DNA of 64,000 nucleotides, taken from NCBI RefSeq assembly GCF_907164915.1, contig NC_061870.1, positions 2,277,501 to 2,341,500 of the forward strand, read 5' to 3'. This DNA comes from Impatiens glandulifera (taxonomy: Eukaryota; Streptophyta; Magnoliopsida; Ericales; Balsaminaceae). Shown here one piece after another: positions 24,575 through 35,037 of this stretch (within the stretch, counting starts at the first letter, position 1; each line of letters starts with the position of its first letter). The position numbers and the translations under genes were made by a program. The notes under the pieces were generated by a model that ran no database searches, had not been told where the DNA came from, and saw only the letters and a list, made by a program, of their open reading frames with translations.

Positions 24575-25657
24575 ATGTATCAGGATAGGCCTCCAATGCT
24601 AGAAGGTGAAGACTTTGCCAACTGGAAGGCACGGATGTATCTACATCTAATCACCTTGGATGATGAAATGGAGTCCATTCTAACCGAAGGACCGATATTC
24701 ATTGATAAAGATAGAAAAGAATGGACGGCTGAAGATAGGAGAAGGAACAATCTGGACAACCATGCAAGAAACCGGATCTCCAACAGCGTAGACAGAAACA
24801 CATATTGCAAGATCAGAGATTGCAAAACCGCGAAGGAGACATGGAACACAGTTATCTAGATCTTCGAGGGAAATGAAAGAACCAAGGAAAACAAGTGGGA
24901 ATGCAGAAAACCGAGGAGAGATGACCGGAAACCGGACAATCAAAATAACCGAAATAACTATCAACAAACCGGTGAAGGAAGTGAGGTACCGAAAGCACTA
25001 ATAGCCGACGATGGTGGAAGTTTGTGGGCTCGCAGTGACTGCGATGATGAGCTCACGTGCCTCATGGCAAATGAGGAACAGGTATTTGATTCCCCCTATG
25101 ATGAATTTACTAAAGATGAGTTATATGAAGCATTGAATGACATGGTCGAAGAATATAAGAACCTACTGGCCATGCTACCTAAGCACCTCAACATTAGAAC
25201 CGATCCCATAATACCCACTCCGACAGAACCAGAGGTACTTATCATAACCGAACCGGAAGCCATACAACCTGATGATACTCCTACTCTAGAAACCGAGTTA
25301 GATCCCAAGACCGAACAATCTAGTGAACCTACTAGGGAACTGACCAAGGAAGAAGAGGAGACCGCATACTATAGGGAAGAGAAGCTAAAATACGATTATG
25401 TTGGTCCAACCGACTCATGGCTTGACCCTGAGAAAAGAAAAGCCGAAATCCTCAGATATAAGAAAAACTTCCCTGAACCGCGTAGGTCAAACCACAGATC
25501 ACCGAATCAAAGACCATCATCATTTAGGTCATCTGTAGGGAAACCGAAATACACCAGACCAAGTGTAAGGAGAACAGTTGAAACTTTAGCAAAGAAGACC
25601 GTTCGGTTTATCAAGGTTTGGGTACCTAAGGGACTAATCGCATGTGGACCCAAGTAA
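24575..25657 (+). pseudogene. Copia gag, internally shortened and interrupted by a stop (first copy)
   Basis: It starts MYQDRPPMLEGEDFANWKAR, the usual N-terminus of copia gag proteins (DUF4219-like), and reaches a TAG stop at 24857-24859. The second copy (36421) has CAG at that codon. Reading then continues in the same frame to a TAA at 25655-25657. The protein would be about 360 residues. Directly after the EGNERTKENK segment the sequence jumps to a basic WECRKPRRDD stretch. The rest of the usual gag core and the CCHC zinc knuckle are absent, indicating an internal deletion that both gag copies share. A C-terminal acidic region and a basic KVWVPKG segment precede the stop. Confidence 0.8.
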
Positions 25658-25691
25658 ATGTGGGTACCAAATAGTTGTAAATATGTAATTT

Positions 25692-28600
25692 TTGCAGGAT
25701 CCAAAGAAACGGCTAGGAAACTCTGAATGGTTCTTGGACAGCGGTTGCTCCAGACACATGACCGGAAATAGCAATCTGCTAACCGACATCAGATCAGTAA
25801 CCGGTGCTCCAATTACCTTCGGTGACAACTCTAAAGGTAAAACCGTGGGCAAGGGTAAGATTGTCCATGGTAACCTAACTATTGATAATGTACTTCTAGT
25901 TGAAAACCTACGTTTTAATCTACTTAGCATTAGTCAGATGTGTGATGCCGGATACACAGTAGAATTCCTTAAACATGCATGCTTAGTTAAGAACTCTCAA
26001 GGAATAGTACTACTAACCGGAAATAGGATAGGTAACATCTACAAGGTAGACTGGAAAACTAGAGTAGAACATCCTATATGCATGATAGCTAAAACTGATC
26101 AAACCTGGCTATGGCACAAAAGACTAAACCACCTAAACATGAAAACCTTAAACTACATTCGTGGTAAGAAATTAGTTGAAGGCATCCCAGATATAGTATT
26201 TAACCAGGATAAGGTTTGTTCAGCATGCCAGATGGGTAAACAAACTAGGTCATCGTTTAAGAGCAAAGGAAATCTCCAATCTAGCAGATGCCTAGATCTT
26301 CTTCACATGGATTTATTTGGACCAATTCAGGTCATTAGTCTAGGCGGTATGCTCTACACCATGGTAGTTATTGATGATTATTCTAGATATACATGGGTCA
26401 TATTTTTACCATCTAAACGTGAAACGGTATCAAACCTAATCAACCTCCTTAAGCGTTTGCAAAATGAAAAATCAACTCGTATAAATTGCATTCGAAGCGA
26501 TAGAGGTACCGAATTTACTAATAGTACATTAACTGCATATCTTGATGAATCCGGCATTAGACACGAGTTGTCTAGTGCTAGGACTCCTCAACAAAATGGC
26601 CTGGCCGAGAGAAGAAACCGGACTCTCAAGGAAGCCGCACGGTCCATGATAGCCGACTCCGGCATTGCTCAGAAATATTGGGCTGAAGCTATCAACACTG
26701 CATGCCATACACAAAATCGGTCTTTGATAAACAGATTTCACAACAAAACACCATATGAGGTTTATTTTAACAGAGTTCCCAAACTTAAATACCTCAGGAT
26801 TTTCGGTTGTAAATGTTATATTCATAATAATGGTAAAACCCAACTTACTGCTTTTGATGCAAAGACCGATACCGGCATTATGCTGGGATACTCTTCAGTA
26901 AGTAAAGCATATAGAGTATATAACAATAGAACTGCAACCATGGAGGAAACAATTCACGTTGTTTTCGATGAATCGGTTGAAAGCAACACTGCTTCATGCT
27001 TTGATCTTCATAACAGACTGGAAAATAACGATATTCATTCTGATAGCGAAGATGAGACCCCGGTCTTCAGGGGATTTGTCCATGACCTAATGGGTAATAT
27101 TGATACCCTGCCGGATCAAGCTGTTTCACAGCAGGAAGCTGACACTTCGGTCCAACCCGAGGAAGCCGGTCGGTCTGACAATCTTGGTCAGCCTACCGAC
27201 ATGTCTAGCCTTGATCAATTAAACGGTAACTTGGTAGACACCCTTGAACTGAATCTCAGAAGAAACAGTAAACATCCTCCTGAGCAAATTATAGGTGACC
27301 CTTCAGAACCTGTTCGAACTAGGAGTCAACTTCTGGAAGGATATTTTAACTCTGCTTTTATATCCCAGATTGAACCGAAAAGAATAGATGAAGCATTGTC
27401 AGATCCGGACTGGATCTTGGGAATGCAAGAAGAACTAAACCAGTTCGAGAGTAGTAAAGTCTGGTACTTAGTTCCCAGACCGAAAGATAAATCGGTCATA
27501 GGAACAAGATGGGTATTCAGAAACAAACTCAATGAGGACGGTCTGGTCACGAGGAACAAAGCCAGATTAGTGGCTCAAGGCTACAAACAGGAAGAAGGCA
27601 TTGACTTTGAAGAGTCATTTGCTCCTGTAGCCAGGATTGAAGCCATTAGGATTTTTCTTGCATTTGCTGCTTTCAAAAACTTCAAAGTTTTTCAAATGGA
27701 TGTTAAAAGTGCATTTCTGAACGGTGATATACGTGAAGAAGTGTACGTTGAACAGCCACCCGGCTTCAAGAACGCTGCACTTCCAAACCATGTATACCGA
27801 CTAAACAAAGCTTTATACGGTCTAAAGCAAGCACCAAGAGCCTGGTATGATACGCTAACCGCATTCCTATTAGAGCATGATTTCACCATCGGTTCAGTGG
27901 ATAAGACCTTGTTCAAATTTGAAAAGAAGGAACATATCCTACTTGTTCAAATCTATGTAGATGATATTATTTTTGGTTCCACTGACCCCAAGCTTTGTGA
28001 CAAATTTTCAAAAATGATGACTGACAAATTTGAAATGAGTATGATGGGAGAATTAAGTTTCTTCCTAGGTCTTCAGGTTAAGCAACTCAAGGAAGGAACA
28101 TTCATCAGTCAACCGAAATATACCAAGGAGCTTCTAAAGAAATTCGGTATGGACACCTACTCCTCGGCGGCCACTCCAATGAGTTCATCCATTAAATTGG
28201 ACAGAGATGATGAAGGGCAATCAGTAGATCAGATTGCATACCGGGGCATGATCGGTTCCCTGCTATATCTAACAGCAAGTAGACCGGACATCCTGTTTGC
28301 AGTTGGTGTGTGTGGGAGATTTCAAGCAAATCCAAAGCAATCCCATTACACAGCCGCAAAAAGGATACTGAAGTATCTAAAGGGCACACCTGATGTCGGT
28401 CTGTGGTACCCAAAGGACTCATCATTCAATCTAACGAGCTACTCAGACGCAGACTATGCAGGCTGCAAGATTGACAGAAAGAGCACCAGCGGAACATGTC
28501 AGTTCCTCGGTGACCGACTGGTATCATGGCATAGCAAGAAGCAGACATCCGTGGCTACATCAACCGCAGAAGCTGAATACTTGGCGGCCGGAAGTTGCTG

Positions 28601-28919
28601 TTCTCAACTTCTCTGGATCCAACAGCAACTGAAGGATTTCGGCATCACAGCCGAAGAGTCCCCAATTTTCTGTGACAACACAAGTGCCATTGCGATTACA
28701 TACAACCCGGTTCTCCATTCCAGAACCAAGCACATCGACATAAGGCATCATTTCATTCGAGAGCATGTCACGCTGAAGCATATCCGGCTGGAATACGTAC
28801 CCACCGATCAACAAGTAGCCGATATCTTCACAAAGCCTCTACAGGAAGCTAAGTTCTCTCAATTTAGACTTACTCTCGGCTTAACCGACATCAGTCAGAT
28901 CCTTCCTAAGGATACTTAA
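25692..28919 (+). CDS. Copia pol polyprotein (protease, integrase, reverse transcriptase, RNase H), intact
   Basis: 1075 residues without interruption. Domains in order: aspartic protease with DSG at residues 16-18; zinc-binding HHCC (H142, H147, C176, C179); integrase core with D207, D270 and E306, an exact DD35E spacing; reverse transcriptase about 590-835 with D670 in [11 protein letters not shown] and YVDD at 755-758; RNase H about 915-1050 with [10 protein letters not shown] and AEAEYLAA; C-terminus near TKPL. The enzyme set copies RNA into DNA and inserts it. The frame differs from gag, and 34 bases separate the gag stop from this ATG, so how pol is translated is unclear. The ATG is simply the first in frame. 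This is the best-preserved pol in the window and the only complete one. Confidence 0.95.
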   Translation: MQDPKKRLGNSEWFLDSGCSRHMTGNSNLLTDIRSVTGAPITFGDNSKGKTVGKGKIVHGNLTIDNVLLVENLRFNLLSISQMCDAGYTVEFLKHACLVKNSQGIVLLTGNRIGNIYKVDWKTRVEHPICMIAKTDQTWLWHKRLNHLNMKTLNYIRGKKLVEGIPDIVFNQDKVCSACQMGKQTRSSFKSKGNLQSSRCLDLLHMDLFGPIQVISLGGMLYTMVVIDDYSRYTWVIFLPSKRETVSNLINLLKRLQNEKSTRINCIRSDRGTEFTNSTLTAYLDESGIRHELSSARTPQQNGLAERRNRTLKEAARSMIADSGIAQKYWAEAINTACHTQNRSLINRFHNKTPYEVYFNRVPKLKYLRIFGCKCYIHNNGKTQLTAFDAKTDTGIMLGYSSVSKAYRVYNNRTATMEETIHVVFDESVESNTASCFDLHNRLENNDIHSDSEDETPVFRGFVHDLMGNIDTLPDQAVSQQEADTSVQPEEAGRSDNLGQPTDMSSLDQLNGNLVDTLELNLRRNSKHPPEQIIGDPSEPVRTRSQLLEGYFNSAFISQIEPKRIDEALSDPDWILGMQEELNQFESSKVWYLVPRPKDKSVIGTRWVFRNKLNEDGLVTRNKARLVAQGYKQEEGIDFEESFAPVARIEAIRIFLAFAAFKNFKVFQMDVKSAFLNGDIREEVYVEQPPGFKNAALPNHVYRLNKALYGLKQAPRAWYDTLTAFLLEHDFTIGSVDKTLFKFEKKEHILLVQIYVDDIIFGSTDPKLCDKFSKMMTDKFEMSMMGELSFFLGLQVKQLKEGTFISQPKYTKELLKKFGMDTYSSAATPMSSSIKLDRDDEGQSVDQIAYRGMIGSLLYLTASRPDILFAVGVCGRFQANPKQSHYTAAKRILKYLKGTPDVGLWYPKDSSFNLTSYSDADYAGCKIDRKSTSGTCQFLGDRLVSWHSKKQTSVATSTAEAEYLAAGSCCSQLLWIQQQLKDFGITAEESPIFCDNTSAIAITYNPVLHSRTKHIDIRHHFIREHVTLKHIRLEYVPTDQQVADIFTKPLQEAKFSQFRLTLGLTDISQILPKDT

Positions 28920-29437
28920 AAGGACAACCGGCTTCGACAGATAAAACAGGTAGTTCTTCTTAAGCTGCTGATCTTTGAATTCTCAAGATGCCTATGGAAG
29001 AACCGCCCAGCTCATCAAACAGAGTAAACCGACCGGCTACTTGGTGGAAACACCAACTAACCGCATCGGGATGAACAACTGATGACTGACCGGTTCGGAA
29101 GCAGGTCATCCCAGATTATTTGAATTTCACAGATATGGAACAACTACCAATGTCTATAGATATCTGTTATGAAATGTTGCCTTTTCAAAGAAAACTGGTC
29201 GCGCCTAAAAAGACGTGAAGATCTTTTGATATCTTTCACGGTTCAGGCCTATGACCGACACCTAGACTGCAAATATACCCATTTTGGTGAAAAACCTTTT
29301 ATCCTGCAGTTAATACATGTCATTTCATTTAATGTCTGGACAATAGGATAGCCCCTAAACCAGTATTTAAGAGAGGGCAACACTCACCACAAAACTCACA
29401 AGTCACAAGAATACTCTCTCACTAAGGCAAACTAACC
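28920..29437 (+). promoter_or_regulatory. Region between pol and ORF A with a candidate internal promoter
   Basis: About 520 bases without a gene. A TATA-like GTATTTAAGAG (TATTTAAG at 29364-29371) lies 74 bases before the ORF A start, followed by a CA-rich, ATG-free leader. The same arrangement is kept in the minus-strand element (63242-63249). A block around 29200-29280 containing AAAAAGACGTGAAGATC is also conserved there near 63385-63410. Confidence 0.5.
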
Positions 29438-30172
29438 ATGTCTCAATTCCCAAACATCCTCCAAGTAGATTTTGAATCCTGTACCGGTACCGAACACTAT
29501 GAAGTGTATCGGATGATTAAGAAGTTAGAAGATACTGGTCTCCAGTATTTTCTGGATGATAAGCAGATCATCTACCCTGAATCAGTTATGGAATTCTACT
29601 ATAACGCCAGGGTATTCCGGGGCACACCCCATTTTGAGACCCACATTCAATCCAAAGTTGGGGGGGTAATTTTCGACTTCACCGAGCAGGATTTTGGTCG
29701 GTGTTTCAGTCTGTCCAAGCAGGGGATCACAGATCTCAATCCTCCTGCAGACATTAAGGCTGAGGTATCCCTGGCCTTTGCCCGGTCGGATGAGCCTGTC
29801 AACGACCGTGGCTCTAAATCTCTCCTGAGGGCTGAATACCAGCTCCTCAATGATGTCATAGGTAGGGGCATCTTTGGAAGAGATGTCACTAACACCTACT
29901 GCGTGGCGAGTTTCAATATGATGGCCGCCATCATTGCTGGCACACCGGTAAACTGGTCCCGGGTGCTGTTCGACACCTTGGTTTGGATGATTAACGTCCA
30001 GTCAGTCAGTCTCATTCCCCAAATGAGCACCCTCCTGGTGGAACTCGGTGTTCCAACTTGCCCTGGCGAAGGCCTGAACCAGGCTCAGGTGCTAACTAGG
30101 GATATGACCGACTCTTTCTACAGCCGGTTTGAAAGAGAATGGAGGAGGAGGAACTTCAACCCTCCTCGCTAA
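29438..30172 (+). CDS. Accessory ORF A (first of three related ORFs after pol)
   Basis: 244 residues, uninterrupted, starting MSQFPNILQVDFESC. I see no signal peptide or membrane segment. The layout matches ORFs B and C: an (I/V)DF start motif, a TGLQYFLDD block at about 35, an IIYPESVMEFYYNA block at about 45-60, a hydrophobic strand and F(S/G)L(S/P)KQG turn at about 90, and VNWSRVLFD at about 175. The general pattern resembles the plant transposon-protein domain family (Pfam Transposase_32-like), but this is my judgement and the function is unknown. The C-terminus is Arg-rich. It has its own TATA-like box and leader. The minus-strand copy (62415-63170) is intact too, which suggests selection or youth. 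Confidence 0.85.
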   Translation: MSQFPNILQVDFESCTGTEHYEVYRMIKKLEDTGLQYFLDDKQIIYPESVMEFYYNARVFRGTPHFETHIQSKVGGVIFDFTEQDFGRCFSLSKQGITDLNPPADIKAEVSLAFARSDEPVNDRGSKSLLRAEYQLLNDVIGRGIFGRDVTNTYCVASFNMMAAIIAGTPVNWSRVLFDTLVWMINVQSVSLIPQMSTLLVELGVPTCPGEGLNQAQVLTRDMTDSFYSRFEREWRRRNFNPPR

Positions 30173-30667
30173 GTCACCTCGTCTGGCATCCGGTCGTTTT
30201 GTTGCATGTACCGGATGCATCATTAATCTATTCAACTCTGACCATATCGGCCTCATCCATGTCCACTTCGGTTTTATTTGTGTTTTTCGTCATTATTTAT
30301 GTATGTCATTTTCGGTGTAGTCTCTACCGTTTTCGGTCTCCATCTAATCTATATCATTATGTGTTAAATGCATTTAATGAGATAATCCAATTTAATGAGA
30401 TAACTCCCAACCACCCGCATATTTAATTCCCAACTAATCTGGTCACTTCTCAACTACCATTTACCTCGGGCCTTGCAAACCGCCGCTTCCCCATGTGATT
30501 TGACAAGGAAAAGATTCTTTTCCTTAATAAAACAAAACTGACCATCAATGCACAGATTTTCCCTCCAAAAACCGACCCTATATAAGGAGCCATTCCTTTC
30601 TCATTTCATCACACCTGAAAGTACAAAATCACTCTAAATCCCGCTTCTCTCTCTCCATACCAAAATC
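30173..30667 (+). promoter_or_regulatory. Region between ORFs A and B with a candidate promoter for B
   Basis: 495 bases without a gene. TATATAAGG (30579-30587) lies 80-90 bases before the ORF B start and is preceded by ATTTTCCCTCCAAAA, the reverse complement of the TTTTGGAGGGAAA motif found twice upstream of ORF C. Both are present in the minus-strand element (TATA box at 61985-61992). The short ORFs at 30129-30426 are not conserved and are unlikely genes. Confidence 0.6.
30579..30587 (+). promoter_or_regulatory. TATA box upstream of ORF B
   Basis: TATATAAGG followed by a CT-rich leader (TCTCTCTCTCC) and then the ATG at 30668. Confidence 0.6.
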
Positions 30668-31373
30668 ATGCCTAGCAGAACTCTGGGAAATTTTCTGTGC
30701 ATCGACTTCGACTCATGCACGGAAATAAGAAATTGTGATACCAAGACAAGAATCATGTATGACTCTCTTGTTCAATCCGGCCTTCAACCATTTCTTGAGG
30801 AGGCCGGACCTATCCTTATCGATGATGTCAAGGCCTTCTTTCGAAGCGCCTGCATCAGGGGCAAGTATATCGTCTCGACTGTCCGAGACCACACCTTTTG
30901 GATCGACGAGGATGAATTTTCTTCACTCTTCGATCTACCCGCTGAGGGTTTTTCTGACTTCCCGGCCGTTCAGGACCCTGTGGGAACTGAAACCGCACTT
31001 TACCTGTCGGCCACTCATCTTCCGGTGGCACAGTTTGGGCCAAAAACCCAACTTGCTAGTCACGGTCAGCTCTTGCTCGAAATCGTGACCAGGTCAATCC
31101 TATGTCAATCTCCCAATCAACGGTATTCCAGGAATACCTACAATATCATGATCAACATCCTTCGCAAATCGGCCATTAACTGGTCATCGGTCATCTGGGA
31201 AAACCTAAAAGAACATGGTGCTGACCAAGAAGGGTCTCGGGTATGCACCGCATATCAGCAAGCTGATCCTTGGGTACCGACCGGAGTTCGGACCAGGCAC
31301 ACCGGCTTCCTCTTCGAACACTCTCAACGTTGCTTCGGCAAGAGAACGAATCTGGAGAATGCCTGTTGAATAA
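30668..31373 (+). pseudogene. Accessory ORF B, with a late one-base frameshift
   Basis: Starts MPSRTLGNFLCIDFDSC. Open for 233 residues to 31369. Alignment with the minus-strand copy shows that after the INWSSVIWENLK segment one extra A (within about 31209-31214) shifts the frame, so the last 50 or so residues here are out of register. The ancestral frame would end at a TAA at 31371-31373. The N-terminal module matches ORF A: IDFDSC, SGLQPFLEE, ILIDDVKAFFRSA, a hydrophobic strand ending in FDLPAEGFSDF, and INWSSVIW. There is no signal peptide or membrane segment. Function unknown. Confidence 0.8.
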
Positions 31374-31738
31374 GGCTATATCTTTCGTTGTCTCTATATG
31401 CTCATTCATGTACCGAATCTTATAATCGGTTTTCTTCTTCCAATATTTCTTTAATCTTATTATCACTTCAGTTTAAATAACCGAGTCCTTTTCCTTGAAC
31501 AATTATCTAAGTAACACCTATAACCACTTACTTGTCCGGTATTATAAAATATGCTTAGAAATGTTAAACACCGATCATTCAAATTATCTGAATAAGCTTG
31601 AACATCATCTACCATTCGGTCTCGTAGAAACAAATACGTCACCGATGACATAGGCAGAGTTTTGGAGGGAAAAACTCCCGCTCAAAGACACCGCACACCG
31701 TTTCGCACGAAACCATGTCCTTTCATTTTGGAGGGAAA

Positions 31739-31747
31739 TTTCCCGCC
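31739..31747 (+). promoter_or_regulatory. E2F-like site upstream of ORF C
   Basis: TTTCCCGCC, 38 bases before the TATA box. The minus-strand element has the equivalent site (GGCGGGAA on the plus strand at 60783-60790) at a similar distance from its TATA box. Confidence 0.5.
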
Positions 31748-31784
31748 CATTCATGATGGGACGGTTTCTCTTCCAAACCGCGCC

Positions 31785-31793
31785 TATAAAAAG
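31785..31793 (+). promoter_or_regulatory. TATA box upstream of ORF C
   Basis: TATAAAAAG followed by GGGGGCC and a CT-rich leader up to the ATG at 31897. Confidence 0.65.
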
Positions 31794-31896
31794 GGGGCCT
31801 TCGTCATATTTTTCATTCTCACACAAACTCACTTTCTCTCTCTAAACTTCTAAACTCTTTGAAGCCGATTTCTTTCACTTTCAAACTCTTCACAAC

Positions 31897-34722
31897 ATGG
31901 GTCGTGATGCGGCATTGTTCAAATTATACTCTCAAGTGGACTTTGAGGAGATTCGGCAACATGGAACGACCGAGGCAAAAGAAGTAATTGACCGGCTAAT
32001 TAACACCGGTTTGGAATATCTACTTGACGGTCCTCACATAATATACAAGGAAACAGTAGAAGAGTTCTTCAAAACCGCAACCATCTCCTACGACAGGATC
32101 CTCGCAACGGTATGCGGTTCTCAAGTAGAGATTACCGAAGCAGTAGTGGCCGAGAGTTTGCGTCTCCCAACTACCGGCATGGATGCTATGGAAGAGATGG
32201 ACGAGGATACATATAGAACAGCCTGCCAACTTCTATCGGCAACCAACGAACCGCTTACCACATCCGGAAAGAAACAGACGCTGAGACCGGAGCTCATTCC
32301 GGCATGTGACGTCTTTGCCAGGGCGATCCTGGCAAGGGGAGGAAATTTCAGTAATCTGACCAAATACAAGATCAGAATGATTTTTCGTCTGATGGATGGA
32401 ACAGAGATTAACTGGGCAAGGGCGGTGTTCAGCAACCTTATGGACATGGTGAGACCGGGCTCGGACAGATCTTGGGGATATGCAGTTCAACTCGGCAAGA
32501 TCTTCTTACATCTAAAGATCAATGTCGGTCCCGGTGTTGGAATACTAAAACGCAGCATCATTCGATCAAGGCATTTTCTTCCAAGAAAGCCGTCGGCTTC
32601 CAGCTCCACAGGTGGCCGAAAGAAGAAAGCCGCAAAGAAAAAGACCCCGGCGAAAGAAAACACCGGAGGGAAGAGAAAAGAAAAGGTAGTTTTCGAAGAC
32701 CTACCTCAACAACCAGAGGATGAGGAGTGGGCTGATGAGGAAGCCGAAACAGAGGGAACCGAATATGAAACGGTCCATGAGGACGATCTCTCGGCTCGGA
32801 GTCCAACAGATGCCGAACAAAGCTTCAATCCTGAGACCACCGAGAGTGGGGAAGGGAATCATGAGGGAGCCGATAATGAAGGTCTCAGCAGGGAAGAAGC
32901 CGATGATGCCGAGGCCGAAAGATTAGCCCAGAATATCTTTCAGGGCATCATCAGGCGGAATGAAGACGTTATAAACTTATACTTGGAGTGGCATGAGCAC
33001 CGCTTCAACACGAACTATAATAACATGATGACGGACTTGAACCAAGAGGATTGCTTCGCCAGATTGGAGGACGTAGAAGACAATATCTTAAGCCTCACAA
33101 AATCCGGTACCATTCATGAGGTACAGTGCCGAACTTGCCTACTGATACCGAGAAGTCATCTTCGACAGTTAAGAAGGCGTATCAGGAAGATTAAGGAAGA
33201 ATATGCCGAAGGAGGATCGGTGTCTACCGTCGCACCGCGAGTAATAGAAAAACTTCAAAAAGGCAAATGGGAAGTACACCAAGAGATAGCGCGGTTAGAA
33301 GCAATTTGCGTTCAGAAACAAGTTCCGGTGTATACCGCTCCGGTCATCGAAGACTTTCAAATGGACTGGGCATCAACTTCGAGAGAAGACACCGCGACAC
33401 CGAGGGACATCGAGACTCCGATGCCAGAAGATGATGAGGTATCGACTCCAAGAACTGTTGAGATATCGACTCCAAGAACAATCGAGGTACCGACTCCAGG
33501 AACTGCTGAGGTACAAACTTTAGAGGATGTCGAGGTACCGATCCTGGAAAATGCGGCACTAAACTTGGTGGATGCGGTCACATTAGAAACACCTACTGAG
33601 GTTGTTGAAATACTAGACTCCGATGCTGAGAGAGCCGACCTTAATCAGACCGAGCAGTCCGCTCCCACTCCTCCACCGGCAGCCACCGTCTCAGTTCCTC
33701 CTAAGGAATGGATTGATGACCTATTTCAAAAATTTGAAGTAGTTGTTTCGAAGCGGATTGAGGACCGACTCCGGCAATTTGACACTTCAATATCAGAGAA
33801 GATTGATGACCGCATACTTGACCACAACGTCTCCAAGCTTTAACCGCTCAAGGATAGATGCGAGACCGTTTTCGATTCGGCCATGCAGTTCGCCGATGTG
33901 ACAAAGAACGTTGTGGATTACCATCAAACGCGCCTGGAGCAACTTAGCACCGGACTATGGGAAGAGGCCGGTGAGCGAGAAAATTGTGCTCATCATATTT
34001 TAGCTCTGGAGAGTCTCACTTCGAAATTACAGAAGGATTTCGAACGAGTTGATCCGACAATTGAACGAGTCTCGGTACTGGAAAAGAAAAACGATGATCT
34101 CGTGGCCGAAGTAAAGGCACTAACTGAGCAGATGGCCGAAATTCTGAAGGCCAAGGAAAACGCAGATGCCGCGGCCATAGAGGCCGATGCTCTAGTTGCA
34201 AAGAGGGTCCAAGAAAGGCTGGACGCCGAAGCCAGCAAGGACAAAGAACCGCAGCGAGTATCTCAGATGACCGACGAAGAAATAGAGGCCGAAAGAGCAA
34301 GAAGGGGCGAGGCCTTATTCCCAGGATATGCTGAGAAAGTGGCCAGACTGGCTGCGGACGATGCCGCACGACTGGAACAGGAAGCACGAAGGCTGGCCGG
34401 CTTTGCAAAGGAAAATGAGAAAAAGAAGAAGGTAGCCGCTTCCGCTTCAGCACCAGCAACTTCCGTTTCAGCACCGGCAGCCTCAGTTTCGGCATCAAAG
34501 AAAAGAAAGAGGCCGGCTAGTAAGAAAGTTCGAATTCTCGAGACGCTCAACACGATCTCTGAACCGGCAGAAACGGGCCCCTCGCAGCAAGCCGACCTAA
34601 TCGAGGAGGAAGTCGTAGAACAGTTGCGGTCCCGATCAAAAAGGCCACGATCTTCCCAGCCGCAACCGCCACCACCACCGAAGAGAAAGAAGAGTGCCTA
34701 CGAATTCACGGACTCAGAATAG
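31897..34722 (+). pseudogene. Accessory ORF C, large predicted nuclear coiled-coil protein, one in-frame stop
   Basis: It reads from MGRDAALFKLYSQVDFEEI to a TAG at 34720-34722, 942 codons in one frame, broken only by a TAA at 33841-33843 where the minus-strand copy has CAA. Domains: residues 1-230, a module related to ORFs A and B (VDFEEI, TGLEYLLDG, YKETVEEFFKTA, LRLPTTGMD, INWARAVFSN); a Lys-rich linker about 235-265; an acidic region about 270-345; a helical region about 345-480; Pro/Thr-rich repeats about 500-560; a long coiled coil about 650-860; then basic clusters KKRKRPASKK and PKRKKSAYEF near the C-terminus. The basic clusters suggest a nuclear protein. There is no signal peptide or membrane segment, so an envelope role is unlikely. 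Function unknown. Confidence 0.85.
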
Positions 34723-35037
34723 GGACTATCCTTCTTTTTCTTACTTACCTTAGTATTTTTGCTTAGTACTTTCCGATTATCTATGAATATATAAAGTTAT
34801 TTTTGAACACCGGCCTTCTTTTGCATTACTACTTGGTTTTGATAATTTTAAATAAAATAATCAAAAAGGGAGAAATTGTTAGATAAAAGATAGAGATTCT
34901 TACCAAACCCCTCCCTCAAAATTTTTGAAAATTCTCTAAGTCTTTTTCAAATATCGGCCAAACAAAACAACCGGCCTATGGTTGCAAACTTACATAATTT
35001 TGATAATTTTAAATAAAATAATCAAAAAGGGAGAAAT
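34723..35037 (+). other. Tail before the internal LTR with two polypurine tracts
   Basis: AAAAAGGGAGAAAT occurs at 34863-34876 and again at 35024-35037. Both are preceded by TTTAAATAAAATAATC and followed by TGTTAGATAAA, but only the second is joined to a full LTR. About 161 bases including the tract have been duplicated. Confidence 0.85.

Larger units (their letters stand above)
31374..31896 (+). promoter_or_regulatory. Region between ORFs B and C with a candidate promoter for C
   Basis: 523 bases without a gene. A direct repeat of TTTTGGAGGGAAA(A/T) followed by CCCGC occurs at about 31658-31680 and 31726-31747. The second copy contains TTTCCCGCC (31739-31747), a match to the E2F consensus. 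A TATA box TATAAAAAG lies at 31785-31793, 104-112 bases before the ORF C start, followed by a CT-rich leader. The same elements are found in the minus-strand copy. Confidence 0.6.

Noticed and set aside
25654..25699. A 45-base intron between gag and pol
   Set aside because: GT and TTTTTGCAG are present, but the length is below usual plant introns; kept only as an observation.
24580..25704. Several minus-strand ORFs of 65-98 codons across the gag region
   Set aside because: They are antisense shadows of gag and repeat identically at 36426-37607.
31329..31369. The C-terminal residues of plus-strand ORF B as genuine protein
   Set aside because: The other copy reads a different frame here that aligns with ORF C, so this end is a frameshift product.
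29438..34722. Accessory ORFs as retroviral-type envelope genes
   Set aside because: No signal peptide, transmembrane segment or fusion-peptide-like stretch is visible in A, B or C of either copy.
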